Assembly (NCBI GenBank): GCA_000436735.1 | Contig: FR887222.1 | Coordinates: forward strand, 15,636-22,510 | Direction of reading: 5' to 3' | Source of the DNA: Firmicutes bacterium CAG:170 | GTDB taxonomy: Bacteria > Bacillota > Clostridia > Oscillospirales > Oscillospiraceae | Length of the DNA stretch: 6,875 nucleotides | Part shown: in pieces, positions 1 through 5,764 of the stretch | Numbering within the stretch: the stretch's first letter is position 1 | Layout of the letters: each line of letters begins with the position of its first letter | Program-made: the position numbers and the translations under genes | The notes under the pieces: model-generated | The model's database searches: none | Seen by the model: the letters and a program-made list of their open reading frames with translations, nothing else | Told to the model about the DNA's origin: nothing

Positions 1-119
1 CCCCGGCGGTCTGCCAGGGCTGCGGTGCATGTACTGTTGCGTGCATGTCCGGCGCGATGGACCTCAAGGGCTTCTCGAACAGACAGATTCTCGCGGAGGT
101 GGATGCGATATGCAAGTAA
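1..119 (+). CDS. hdrA: HdrA-like electron-bifurcating flavoprotein subunit, C-terminal fragment
   Basis: This is the end of a gene that starts before the window. The frame with codons beginning at base 3 is open to TAA at 117-119 and gives 38 residues. They contain a 4Fe-4S ferredoxin motif, CQGCGACTVAC, then a tail with GFSNRQILAEVDAICK. HdrA proteins normally end this way: a last ferredoxin cluster, then a 'GF(T/S)..Q(I/M)LA.I' segment. The usual Pro after the fourth Cys is Met here (ACMSG). HdrA carries the FAD that splits electron pairs in heterodisulfide-reductase-type complexes, and its C-terminal clusters contact MvhD. The gene overlaps the MvhD-like gene by 10 bases, which fits that partnership. 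The FAD domain lies outside the window, so the assignment rests on the tail and its neighbour. Confidence 0.75.
   Translation, partial: PAVCQGCGACTVACMSGAMDLKGFSNRQILAEVDAICK
95..102 (+). promoter_or_regulatory. Ribosome binding site for the MvhD-like gene
   Basis: GGAGGTGG lies inside the end of the HdrA-like gene, 7 bases before the ATG at 110. It decides the start of the MvhD-like gene: the same frame is open back to an ATG at 29, but that would add 27 residues unlike the family and overlap hdrA far more. Confidence 0.7.
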
Positions 120-547
120 ATGAAGGCTGGAAACCCACCATCGTGGCGTTCTGCTGCAACTGGTGCTCGTATGCAGGCGCGGATCTGTCCGGAACGAACC
201 GACTGACCTATCCCGCAAATGTCAAGATCATTCGCATCCCGTGCTCCTGCCGTCTGAACCCGATGTTCATTCTCCGCGCGTTCCAGCGCGGTGCGGACGG
301 CGTGATCCTCTGCGGCTGCCATCCCGGCGACTGTCACTATACGACCGGCAATTACTACGCAAGACGCCGTATGACGCTGCTGTTCTCGATGCTCGACTAT
401 CTCGGCATCGAGAAGGAGCGCACGCGCGTCGAGTGGGTCTCGGCGGCGGAGGGTGCAAAATTCGCCGCGACGATGAATGACTTTGTGGAGACCATTACAA
501 AGCTCGGCGAAAACCGCAGATTGGAGGACCTGAGATGCAAAGAGTAA
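110..547 (+). CDS. mvhD: MvhD/FlxD-type 2Fe-2S electron-transfer subunit
   Basis: A 145-residue protein of the MvhD family (methyl-viologen-reducing hydrogenase delta subunit; FlxD in Flx-Hdr systems), close to the usual family length. It is a small cytosolic protein that passes electrons from a partner dehydrogenase or hydrogenase to the flavin of HdrA. The diagnostic pattern is clear: FCCNWCSYAGAD with Cys15, Cys16 and Cys19; PCSCR with Cys45 and Cys47; and CGCHPGDCHY with Cys68, Cys70 and Cys75. These cysteines hold the 2Fe-2S cluster of the family. The start at 110 is chosen from the ribosome binding site at 95-102 and because the protein then begins just before the first motif, as in relatives. 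It overlaps hdrA by 10 bases and the next gene by 13, so translation is probably coupled. No hydrogenase gene is nearby; its donor here is probably the NADH-linked module downstream. Confidence 0.92.
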   Translation: MQVNEGWKPTIVAFCCNWCSYAGADLSGTNRLTYPANVKIIRIPCSCRLNPMFILRAFQRGADGVILCGCHPGDCHYTTGNYYARRRMTLLFSMLDYLGIEKERTRVEWVSAAEGAKFAATMNDFVETITKLGENRRLEDLRCKE

Positions 548-1509
548 AGGAAAAAGCAATTCAGCTTCTCAAGGACGGTGTTGTTGACCGGGTGATCGGC
601 TGGAAAGCCGGCGAGTTTTTCTACGATCTGACGCCCGCTGTGTTCACCACTGCGGAGGAGGTGGAAAAGGATTTCGTTTGGAGCGTTTTTTCCGCTGCAA
701 ACGTCTCAAAATATCTGATCGCCGAGTCAAAAAAGGGCGGCCGGATCGCGGCCTTCCTGAAGCCGTGCGATTCCTATTCCTTTGTGCAGCTGTGCAAGGA
801 GCACCGCATTGCGAAGGAGAATGTCTACGTCGTCGGCGTACAGTGCGACGGTACCTGCGACATCGAAAAGCTGAAGGCCCTTGGCTTTAAGGGCGTGACC
901 GGCGTGGAGGAACGCGGCGAGGAGCTGCTCGTCTCGACGCTGTACGGCGAAAAAACCGCTGCGAAGAAGGACGCGCTGCTCGAACGCTGCACGGTCTGCA
1001 AGTCGAAGCGGATCGCATATTTTGACGAGCTGCTCGGCGAACAGGGCGAGGACTGCGGCGACGCGCGCTTTGAAGCGGTCGAAAAGCTGGAGGCTATGAC
1101 GCCGGAGGAGCGTTTTGCGTTCTGGCGCGGCGAGCTTTCGCGCTGCATCCGCTGCAACGCCTGCCGCAATGTCTGCCCGGCGTGCTCCTGCGAGAAGTGC
1201 GTCTTTGACAACCACGCGCTCGGCACCGACAACAAGGCCGCTGCCGACGATTTTGAAGAGAATTTCTTCCACATCATCCGGGCGTTCCACGTTGCTTCCC
1301 GCTGCACCGACTGCGGCGAGTGCTCCCGTGTCTGCCCGCAGCACATCCCGCTGCATCTGCTCAACCGCAAGTTCATCAAGGACTCGAACGAGCTGTACGG
1401 CGTCTATCAGGCCGGAGCCGATTTTGATTCCCGGCCGCCGCTGATGGACTTCCGCAAGGACGACTGTGAGCCGTCCGTCGTATACGAGAGAGGAGGCGCG
1501 CAGGCATGA
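535..1509 (+). CDS. FrhB-N-terminal/4Fe-4S dicluster electron-transfer protein (FlxB/C-like)
   Basis: A 324-residue cytosolic iron-sulfur protein. The N-terminal half (about residues 1-160) resembles the F420 hydrogenase/dehydrogenase beta-subunit N-terminal domain, with a KPCD motif at Cys78, further cysteines at 104 and 108, and CTVC at 152-155. The C-terminal half holds two clusters: CIRCNACRNVCP (Cys204, 207, 210, 214) with extra Cys217, 219 and 222, and CTDCGECSRVCP (Cys257, 260, 263, 267). Such proteins relay electrons between an NAD(P)H- or formate-oxidising subunit and MvhD/HdrA. GGAGG at 523-527 lies 7 bases before the start. The end overlaps the next start in ATGA (1506-1509). The last 50 or so residues carry no recognised motif. 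The role as FlxB- or FlxC-like relay comes from context; I cannot say which of the two letters applies, so no symbol is given. Confidence 0.85.
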   Translation: MQRVKEKAIQLLKDGVVDRVIGWKAGEFFYDLTPAVFTTAEEVEKDFVWSVFSAANVSKYLIAESKKGGRIAAFLKPCDSYSFVQLCKEHRIAKENVYVVGVQCDGTCDIEKLKALGFKGVTGVEERGEELLVSTLYGEKTAAKKDALLERCTVCKSKRIAYFDELLGEQGEDCGDARFEAVEKLEAMTPEERFAFWRGELSRCIRCNACRNVCPACSCEKCVFDNHALGTDNKAAADDFEENFFHIIRAFHVASRCTDCGECSRVCPQHIPLHLLNRKFIKDSNELYGVYQAGADFDSRPPLMDFRKDDCEPSVVYERGGAQA

Positions 1510-2528
1510 AAAAAATTGCAAGATCGGAGCTGAACCGGCTCTTTGCCGCCATTTCCTCGAAGCAGACGCTCTATATCCCCGCCGACGGCAAGGGCGAACA
1601 GGCATATTTCACCGTCTGGCAGGAGGGAACGGCGCTTTCCGGCGCGCTCAATACGGCGCGCAGCGCCAAGGACCTCTTCTTCCCGCAGGTCGAAAACCTG
1701 ATGGGCTTTAAGGTCACCGGCAAGCAGATCGATCTGATCGAGACGCGCGACGAAACGGCGCCGTTCGTTCTGTTCGGTGTGCGCGCCTGCGACTGCCGGA
1801 GCTTTGACATTCTCGACAGCGTGTTTCTGGCGGAGCCAGCGGACACTTACTATCAGAACCGCCGGAGCAATGCGACCGTCGTGACGATGGCCTGCTCCGA
1901 GCCGGAGGAGACCTGCTTCTGCGGGGCGTTCGGCATCGACGCGGCAGAGCCTGCGGGCGATGTGACGTGCTGGATGGACGCGGAAAGCCTCTATTGGCGC
2001 GCGAACACCGAAAAGGGCGAGGCCTTGACGGCGGAGCTTTCCATGCTGGAGGACGCCGACGGCGCTGCCGTCGTGGCCCAGCAGGAAAAAACGCGCGAAA
2101 TCCTCAAAAAACTGCCGCTGGCTGGGCTGAATCTCAGAGCCGTGGGCGCCGGGAAGACCAAGGCGCTGTTCGACCGGCCGGAGTGGAAATCGCTCTCGGA
2201 GGCATGTCTCGGCTGCGGCACCTGCACGTTCGTCTGCCCGACCTGTCAGTGCTATGACATTCAGGAATTCAATAACGGAAAGACGGTGCGCCGCTTCCGC
2301 TGCTGGGACAGCTGTATGTATTCGGACTTCACGAAAATGTCCGCCGGACAGCCGCGCCCGACGCAGCTCGAACGTTTCCGTCAGCGCTTTATGCACAAGC
2401 TGGTCTACCATCCTGACAATCACGAGGGGACGTTTGGATGCGTCGGCTGCGGCCGCTGCCTGCAAAAGTGCCCGATCCATATGAACATCGTCAAGGTCAT
2501 CAAGGAGCTGGGAGGTGCGGAAAAATGA
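1506..2528 (+). CDS. AsrA-like 4Fe-4S dicluster electron-transfer protein (FlxB-like)
   Basis: A 340-residue protein resembling subunit A of anaerobic sulfite reductase (AsrA) and the iron-sulfur relay subunits of Flx complexes and of some cytosolic hydrogenases. The N-terminal domain has RACDC at residues 93-97 and cysteines at 130, 137 and 139. The C-terminal part has two 4Fe-4S motifs: CLGCGTCTFVCP (Cys234, 237, 240, 244), followed by Cys247 and Cys249, and CVGCGRCLQKCP (Cys312, 315, 318, 322). In this family the protein passes electrons to or from an AsrB-type flavoprotein, and that gene follows directly with an ATGA overlap (2525-2528). AGGAGG at 1491-1496 precedes the start by 9 bases. 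No siroheme subunit AsrC is encoded next to it, so a sulfite reductase is unlikely; a relay from NADH toward MvhD/HdrA is inferred. Confidence 0.87.
   Translation: MKKIARSELNRLFAAISSKQTLYIPADGKGEQAYFTVWQEGTALSGALNTARSAKDLFFPQVENLMGFKVTGKQIDLIETRDETAPFVLFGVRACDCRSFDILDSVFLAEPADTYYQNRRSNATVVTMACSEPEETCFCGAFGIDAAEPAGDVTCWMDAESLYWRANTEKGEALTAELSMLEDADGAAVVAQQEKTREILKKLPLAGLNLRAVGAGKTKALFDRPEWKSLSEACLGCGTCTFVCPTCQCYDIQEFNNGKTVRRFRCWDSCMYSDFTKMSAGQPRPTQLERFRQRFMHKLVYHPDNHEGTFGCVGCGRCLQKCPIHMNIVKVIKELGGAEK
2511..2517 (+). promoter_or_regulatory. Ribosome binding site for the AsrB/FlxA-like gene
   Basis: GGAGGTG, 7 bases before the ATG at 2525, sets the start there. The frame is open upstream to an ATG at 2438, but that stretch is the second ferredoxin motif of the preceding gene read in another frame. 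Confidence 0.65.
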
Positions 2529-3352
2529 GAAAAGACCCTCTGATCCCGATGATCGGCGTCGTGACGAAGATCCGCGTCGATACTCCGGACGTCAAGACCT
2601 TCCGAGTGGTCGGCCTCGACGGGAAAAAGCCCTTTGAGCATATCCCCGGCCAGTGCGCGATGCTCTCCATTCCCGGCGTGGGCGAGGCGCTGTTTTCCAT
2701 CACCTCCAGCCCCACGGAGGAGGCATTCGTCGAATTCTCCATCAAGAAGTGCGGCTGCGTGACCGAGTGGCTCCACGGCATGGAGGAGGGCCAGCAGATC
2801 ACCATCCGCGGGCCTTACGGCAACGGCTTCCCGGTCGATACCGCGTTCGCGGGAAAGGACCTTCTGTTTATCGCGGGCGGCATCGGCCTTGCGCCGCTTC
2901 ACTCGGTCATCAACTACTGCCGCCACTACCGTGACCGCTACGGCAAGATCGACATTGTCTATGGCTCGCGCTCCAAAGAAGATTTGGTCGACTATCAGGA
3001 AATCCTTGACGAATGGTGCAGGGAGGACGGCATTTCCGTCCATCTGACCATCGACCGTGAGCAGCCGGAGTGGGACGGCCACGTCGGCTTCGTACCGAAC
3101 TACGTTAAAGAGCTCGGCTTCACGACCGATAAGACCGTCGTCATGTGCGGCCCTCCCATCATGATCAAATTCACGCTGGCGGGCCTGATGGAGCTTGGCT
3201 TCGCACGCGAACAGGTCTACACCACGATGGAGCTGAAGATGAAATGCGCCCTCGGCAAGTGCGGCCGCTGCAACATCGGCGACAAATACGTCTGCAAGGA
3301 CGGTCCGGTGTTCCGCTTCGACCAGCTCGACGAGCTGCCCAACGAATATTAA
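2525..3352 (+). CDS. flxA: AsrB/FlxA-like FAD/NAD(P)-binding oxidoreductase
   Basis: A 275-residue flavoprotein of the ferredoxin-NADP+ reductase superfamily, in the group with AsrB, FlxA, hydrogenase gamma subunits and dihydroorotate dehydrogenase electron-transfer subunits; length is normal. The FAD domain is residues 5-105, with PGQ at 41-43 and ALFSITSSP at 55-63 in place of the RxYS flavin motif. The nucleotide domain has LLFIAGGIGLAPL (113-125), VYGSRSK (145-151) and VVMCGPP (205-211). The C-terminus has a 2Fe-2S motif of four cysteines, C-x4-C-x2-C-x7-C (241, 246, 249, 257), typical of the group. It would oxidise NADH or NADPH and pass electrons to the AsrA-like subunit, whose gene it overlaps by 4 bases. 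NADH is the usual donor for FlxA, but the specificity cannot be read with certainty here. It is the likely electron entry point of the cluster. Confidence 0.9.
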   Translation: MRKDPLIPMIGVVTKIRVDTPDVKTFRVVGLDGKKPFEHIPGQCAMLSIPGVGEALFSITSSPTEEAFVEFSIKKCGCVTEWLHGMEEGQQITIRGPYGNGFPVDTAFAGKDLLFIAGGIGLAPLHSVINYCRHYRDRYGKIDIVYGSRSKEDLVDYQEILDEWCREDGISVHLTIDREQPEWDGHVGFVPNYVKELGFTTDKTVVMCGPPIMIKFTLAGLMELGFAREQVYTTMELKMKCALGKCGRCNIGDKYVCKDGPVFRFDQLDELPNEY

Positions 3353-3364
3353 GGAGAGAACGCA

Positions 3365-4039
3365 ATGGAAAACATGGTGAACGTTTTTCTGTTCGGCAAG
3401 AAATATGAGGTGCCTGCAAGCCTGACCATCATGGAAGCGATGGAGTATGCGGGCTACCAGCTCGTGCGCGGCTGCGGCTGCCGCAACGGCTTCTGCGGCG
3501 CGTGCGCCACGATCTACCGCATCGCGGGCGACCGGGAGCTGAAGGCGTGCCTTGCCTGCTCGACGAAGGTCGAAAACAATATGTATGTGGCGACGCTGCC
3601 CTTCTTCCCGCTGGTGAAGGCCGTCTACGACGTGGAAAAGGTCAAGCCGACGGAGCAGATCATGATGCAGCTCTATCCCGAGATCTACGCCTGCGTCGGC
3701 TGCAACGCCTGTACCAAGGCCTGCACGCAGGGGCTGAACGTCATGCAGTACATCGCCTACGCCCAGCGCGGCGAATATGAAAAGTGCGCCGAGGAGTCCT
3801 TCGACTGCGTCATGTGCGGTGTCTGCTCCTCCCGCTGCCCGGCGGGCATCTCGCATCCGCAGGTCGCCATGCTGGCGCGCCGTCTCAACGGCAAATACCT
3901 TGCGCCGCACTGCGAGCATTTGGATGAGCGCGTGCAGGAGGTCAGGGACGGCAAATTCGAGGCCCTGATCGAAAGTCTGATGGAAAAGCCGCTTGACGAG
4001 ATCAAGGAGCTTTACAACCATCGTGAGATCGAAAAGTAA
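3365..4039 (+). CDS. frdB: FrdB-like iron-sulfur subunit with HdrC-like C-terminal domain
   Basis: A 224-residue iron-sulfur protein encoded just before a FrdA-like flavoprotein. The N-terminal domain (about residues 1-85) is a short plant-type 2Fe-2S ferredoxin fold, with Cys39, 44, 47 and 62 as likely ligands and extra Cys37 and Cys65. The C-terminal domain has two clusters of the form C-x2-C-x2-C-x3-C: Cys110, 113, 116, 120 and Cys148, 151, 154, 158. A classical SdhB/FrdB instead has one 4Fe-4S and one 3Fe-4S cluster. The repeated motif here looks like HdrC or the middle of archaeal thiol:fumarate reductase TfrB, but without TfrB's C-terminal HdrB-type CCG domain. There is no membrane segment. 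AAGGAGAG at 3351-3358 precedes the start; gaps are 12 bases upstream and 13 downstream. It probably wires FrdA to the Hdr/Flx proteins. Function is inferred from motifs and position. Confidence 0.85.
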   Translation: MENMVNVFLFGKKYEVPASLTIMEAMEYAGYQLVRGCGCRNGFCGACATIYRIAGDRELKACLACSTKVENNMYVATLPFFPLVKAVYDVEKVKPTEQIMMQLYPEIYACVGCNACTKACTQGLNVMQYIAYAQRGEYEKCAEESFDCVMCGVCSSRCPAGISHPQVAMLARRLNGKYLAPHCEHLDERVQEVRDGKFEALIESLMEKPLDEIKELYNHREIEK

Positions 4040-4045
4040 GGAGGG
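4038..4045 (+). promoter_or_regulatory. Ribosome binding site for the frdA-like gene
   Basis: AAGGAGGG starts within the stop codon of the preceding gene and ends 7 bases before the ATG at 4053. It fixes that start; an in-frame ATG at 3993 lies inside the frdB-like gene and has no such site. Confidence 0.75.
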
Positions 4046-4052
4046 AAAAGCC

Positions 4053-5690
4053 ATGTATACCGATCCGAAAATTCAGGAATCCATCCGGCTGGTGGAGGCG
4101 CACCGCGAGGAAAATGCAAAGCTTGACCCTCGCCGCATGACTGCGGAGGAGAAGGACGTTCTGCTCCGGACGTTCCATCCCGATTACCGTGAGAACCAGT
4201 TTACAACGCTCCGCATCGGCCCGAGCAAGGGCAGCAAGGTTCCGCTGGAGCTGGCGGCGCTGCTCGAGGGAAAGCCCCGCATCCAGGAAAAGCTGCCCGA
4301 TCTGACGAACCCGGACTATGACGCGGACGTGCTCATCATCGGCGGCGGCGGCGCCGGCTGCTCGGCGGCCATCGAGGCGCAGAAAGCGGGCGCGAAGGTG
4401 CTGCTCGTCACGAAGCTCCGCATGGGCGACGCCAACACCATGATGGCCGAGGGCGGCATTCAGGCGGCAGATAAGCCGAATGATTCCCCGGCGCAGCATT
4501 TTCTGGATGCCTACGGCGGCGGCCACTTCGCTGCGCAGAAGGATCTTCTTTACAAGCTCGTCATGGACGCGCCGGAGGCCATCCAGTGGCTGGGGGGGGG
4601 GGGGGGTGGGTGGGGGTACGGGGGCCGGGGCGGCGTGGAATTCGACAAGACGCCCGACGGCACCATGATTACGACCCACGGCGGCGGTACCTCCCGCAAG
4701 CGTATGCACGCCGCCAAGGACTACTCTGGCGCGGAGATCATGCGGACGCTGCGCGACGAGGTGCTGAATCACACGGATATTCAGGTCGTGGACTTCACCT
4801 CCGCCATTGAGCTTATCAAGGACGAAAACGGACACTGCGCGGGTGCGGTGCTCCTGAACATGGAGACGAAGGAGCTGCTCATCGCGCGGGCAAAGACCGT
4901 CATCCTTGCGACCGGCGGTGCGGGACGCCTGCATTATCAGGGCTTCCCGACCTCCAACCACTACGGCGCGACGGCCGACGGTCTGATTCTCGGCTACCGC
5001 GCGGGCGCGAAGCTTCTGTATCCGGATACACTTCAGTACCATCCCACCGGCGCGGCCTTCCCGGCGCAGATTTTCGGCGCACTGGTCACGGAAAAGGTAC
5101 GCTCGGTCGGTGCAATGCTCATCAACGCCGAGGGTGAGGCATTCATGAACCCGTTGGAGACGCGCGATGTGGCGGCGGCCTCCATCATCCGGGAGTGCTC
5201 CGCACACGGCAAGGGCGTCAAGACGCCGCTTGGCGATGCGGTCTGGCTGGACACGCCGATGATCGAGCTCAAGCACGGCGCGGGCACCATTGAAAAGCGT
5301 ATCCCCGCCATGATGCGCATGTTTGCAAAGCACGGCATTGACATCCGAAAGGAGCCGATCCTCGTCTATCCGACGCTCCACTACCAGAACGGCGGCCTGC
5401 ACATTTCGGTCGATGGGCAGACGGACGTGGAGAATCTCTTTGCCGCAGGCGAGGTCGTGGGTGGTATCCACGGACGCAACCGCCTGATGGGCAACAGCCT
5501 GCTCGACGTGATCGTCTTTGGCCGCAACGCGGGCCAGCACGCAGCCGAAAAGGCAAAGTCCGTGACGGTCGGCGCACTGACGCTCGAACATGTCGCGGCC
5601 TTTGAGGCCGAGCGTGAGGCCGCCGGGATCGATACTGGCAAGGTCTCGCCGCAGCTGCTCCCGGACTACACCAGAAAGGTCAACGCCTGA
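4053..5690 (+). CDS. frdA: Fumarate reductase/succinate dehydrogenase-type flavoprotein subunit
   Basis: A 545-residue flavoprotein of the FrdA/SdhA family, which interconverts fumarate and succinate. FAD-binding motifs are the Rossmann GGGGAG at residues 97-102, AEGG at 132-135 and ATGGAGR at 286-292. Substrate and catalytic residues can be matched to E. coli FrdA: HPTG at His330, TEKVR with Glu347 and Arg350 (the proton-transfer Arg region), His443 in PTLHYQNGG, and HGRNRL with His474 and Arg477. Asn128 stands where E. coli has the histidine that binds FAD covalently, so FAD is probably not covalently bound. An extension of about 90 residues precedes the Rossmann motif, and the usual C-terminal helical domain is short. 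Residues 181-194 are an abnormal glycine-rich stretch from a G-tract. The frdB-like gene just upstream supplies the electron partner; no membrane anchor gene is present. A relative acting on another enoate cannot be excluded. Confidence 0.9.
   Translation: MYTDPKIQESIRLVEAHREENAKLDPRRMTAEEKDVLLRTFHPDYRENQFTTLRIGPSKGSKVPLELAALLEGKPRIQEKLPDLTNPDYDADVLIIGGGGAGCSAAIEAQKAGAKVLLVTKLRMGDANTMMAEGGIQAADKPNDSPAQHFLDAYGGGHFAAQKDLLYKLVMDAPEAIQWLGGGGGGWGYGGRGGVEFDKTPDGTMITTHGGGTSRKRMHAAKDYSGAEIMRTLRDEVLNHTDIQVVDFTSAIELIKDENGHCAGAVLLNMETKELLIARAKTVILATGGAGRLHYQGFPTSNHYGATADGLILGYRAGAKLLYPDTLQYHPTGAAFPAQIFGALVTEKVRSVGAMLINAEGEAFMNPLETRDVAAASIIRECSAHGKGVKTPLGDAVWLDTPMIELKHGAGTIEKRIPAMMRMFAKHGIDIRKEPILVYPTLHYQNGGLHISVDGQTDVENLFAAGEVVGGIHGRNRLMGNSLLDVIVFGRNAGQHAAEKAKSVTVGALTLEHVAAFEAEREAAGIDTGKVSPQLLPDYTRKVNA
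4592..4634 (+). repeat. G-tract inside frdA-like gene (probable sequence error)
   Basis: A run of 15 G at 4592-4606 is followed by runs of 3, 5, 5 and 4 G with only a few other bases between. It encodes residues 181-194 of the FrdA-like protein (six Gly, then W, G, Y, G, G, R, G, G). Relatives have about four residues here, of the form WLxxLGVxFDK, so about 10 residues are in excess although the frame is kept. On both sides the sequence is normal for the family. A base-calling or assembly artefact is more likely than a real insert, but a true slippage-prone tract cannot be ruled out. Confidence 0.85.
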
Positions 5691-5700
5691 ATAGAAAAAG

Positions 5701-5730
5701 TATGCGGCGCTGCGTTTGCAGCGCCGCATA
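5701..5730. terminator. Perfect 13-bp inverted repeat between frdA-like and transporter genes
   Basis: TATGCGGCGCTGC (5701-5713) and its exact complement GCAGCGCCGCATA (5718-5730) flank a GTTT loop. The GC-rich stem begins 10 bases after the frdA stop. No T-run follows on the + strand (GAATGTGAGA), so it is not a textbook intrinsic terminator for the operon. A-rich sequence before it (AAAAAG, 5695-5700) would give a T-run only to transcripts from the opposite strand. It may be a weak or partial terminator, or an RNA-stabilising hairpin that sets frdA apart from the transporter. Confidence 0.5.
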
Positions 5731-5750
5731 GAATGTGAGAAAAGAGAAGC

Positions 5751-5754
5751 GAGG
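5751..5754 (+). promoter_or_regulatory. Ribosome binding site for the transporter gene
   Basis: GAGG in a purine-rich stretch, 10 bases before the ATG at 5765. It is weaker than the sites in the operon upstream. It supports 5765 as the start, which also places the first membrane helix right at the N-terminus. Confidence 0.5.
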
Positions 5755-5764
5755 ATAAAATCTA

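Noticed and set aside
1506..3352. Anaerobic sulfite reductase operon asrABC
   Set aside because: AsrA- and AsrB-like genes are present, but the next gene is a 2Fe-2S/4Fe-4S FrdB-like protein and not the siroheme subunit AsrC. The link to MvhD and HdrA fits a Flx-type module better.
3365..4039. Ordinary SdhB/FrdB of a membrane-bound succinate dehydrogenase
   Set aside because: The third cluster motif is a full four-cysteine 4Fe-4S type instead of the 3Fe-4S type, and no membrane anchor gene is adjacent.
3993..4052. Upstream ATG at 3993 as the start of the frdA-like gene
   Set aside because: It lies inside the frdB-like coding region, has no ribosome binding site, and AAGGAGGG at 4038-4045 clearly serves the ATG at 4053.
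2420..4054. Long open frame on the - strand (544 codons) opposite the FlxA- and FrdB-like genes, and similar ones at 4002-5729 and 1407-2480
   Set aside because: They are exact shadows of well-supported + strand genes in GC-rich DNA, have no recognisable motifs or ribosome binding sites, and their residue composition (rich in R, A, H, L, D) is typical of antisense reading.
4053..5690. L-aspartate oxidase (NadB)
   Set aside because: NadB belongs to the same superfamily and also lacks covalent FAD, but it works without an iron-sulfur partner and usually lies with nadA/nadC. Here an FrdB-like gene and electron-transfer genes are adjacent.
5716..5764. Separate promoter for the transporter
   Set aside because: TTGCAG (5716) and TAGAAT (5729) resemble -35 and -10 boxes but are only 7 bases apart and overlap the hairpin stem; no pair with proper spacing was seen.
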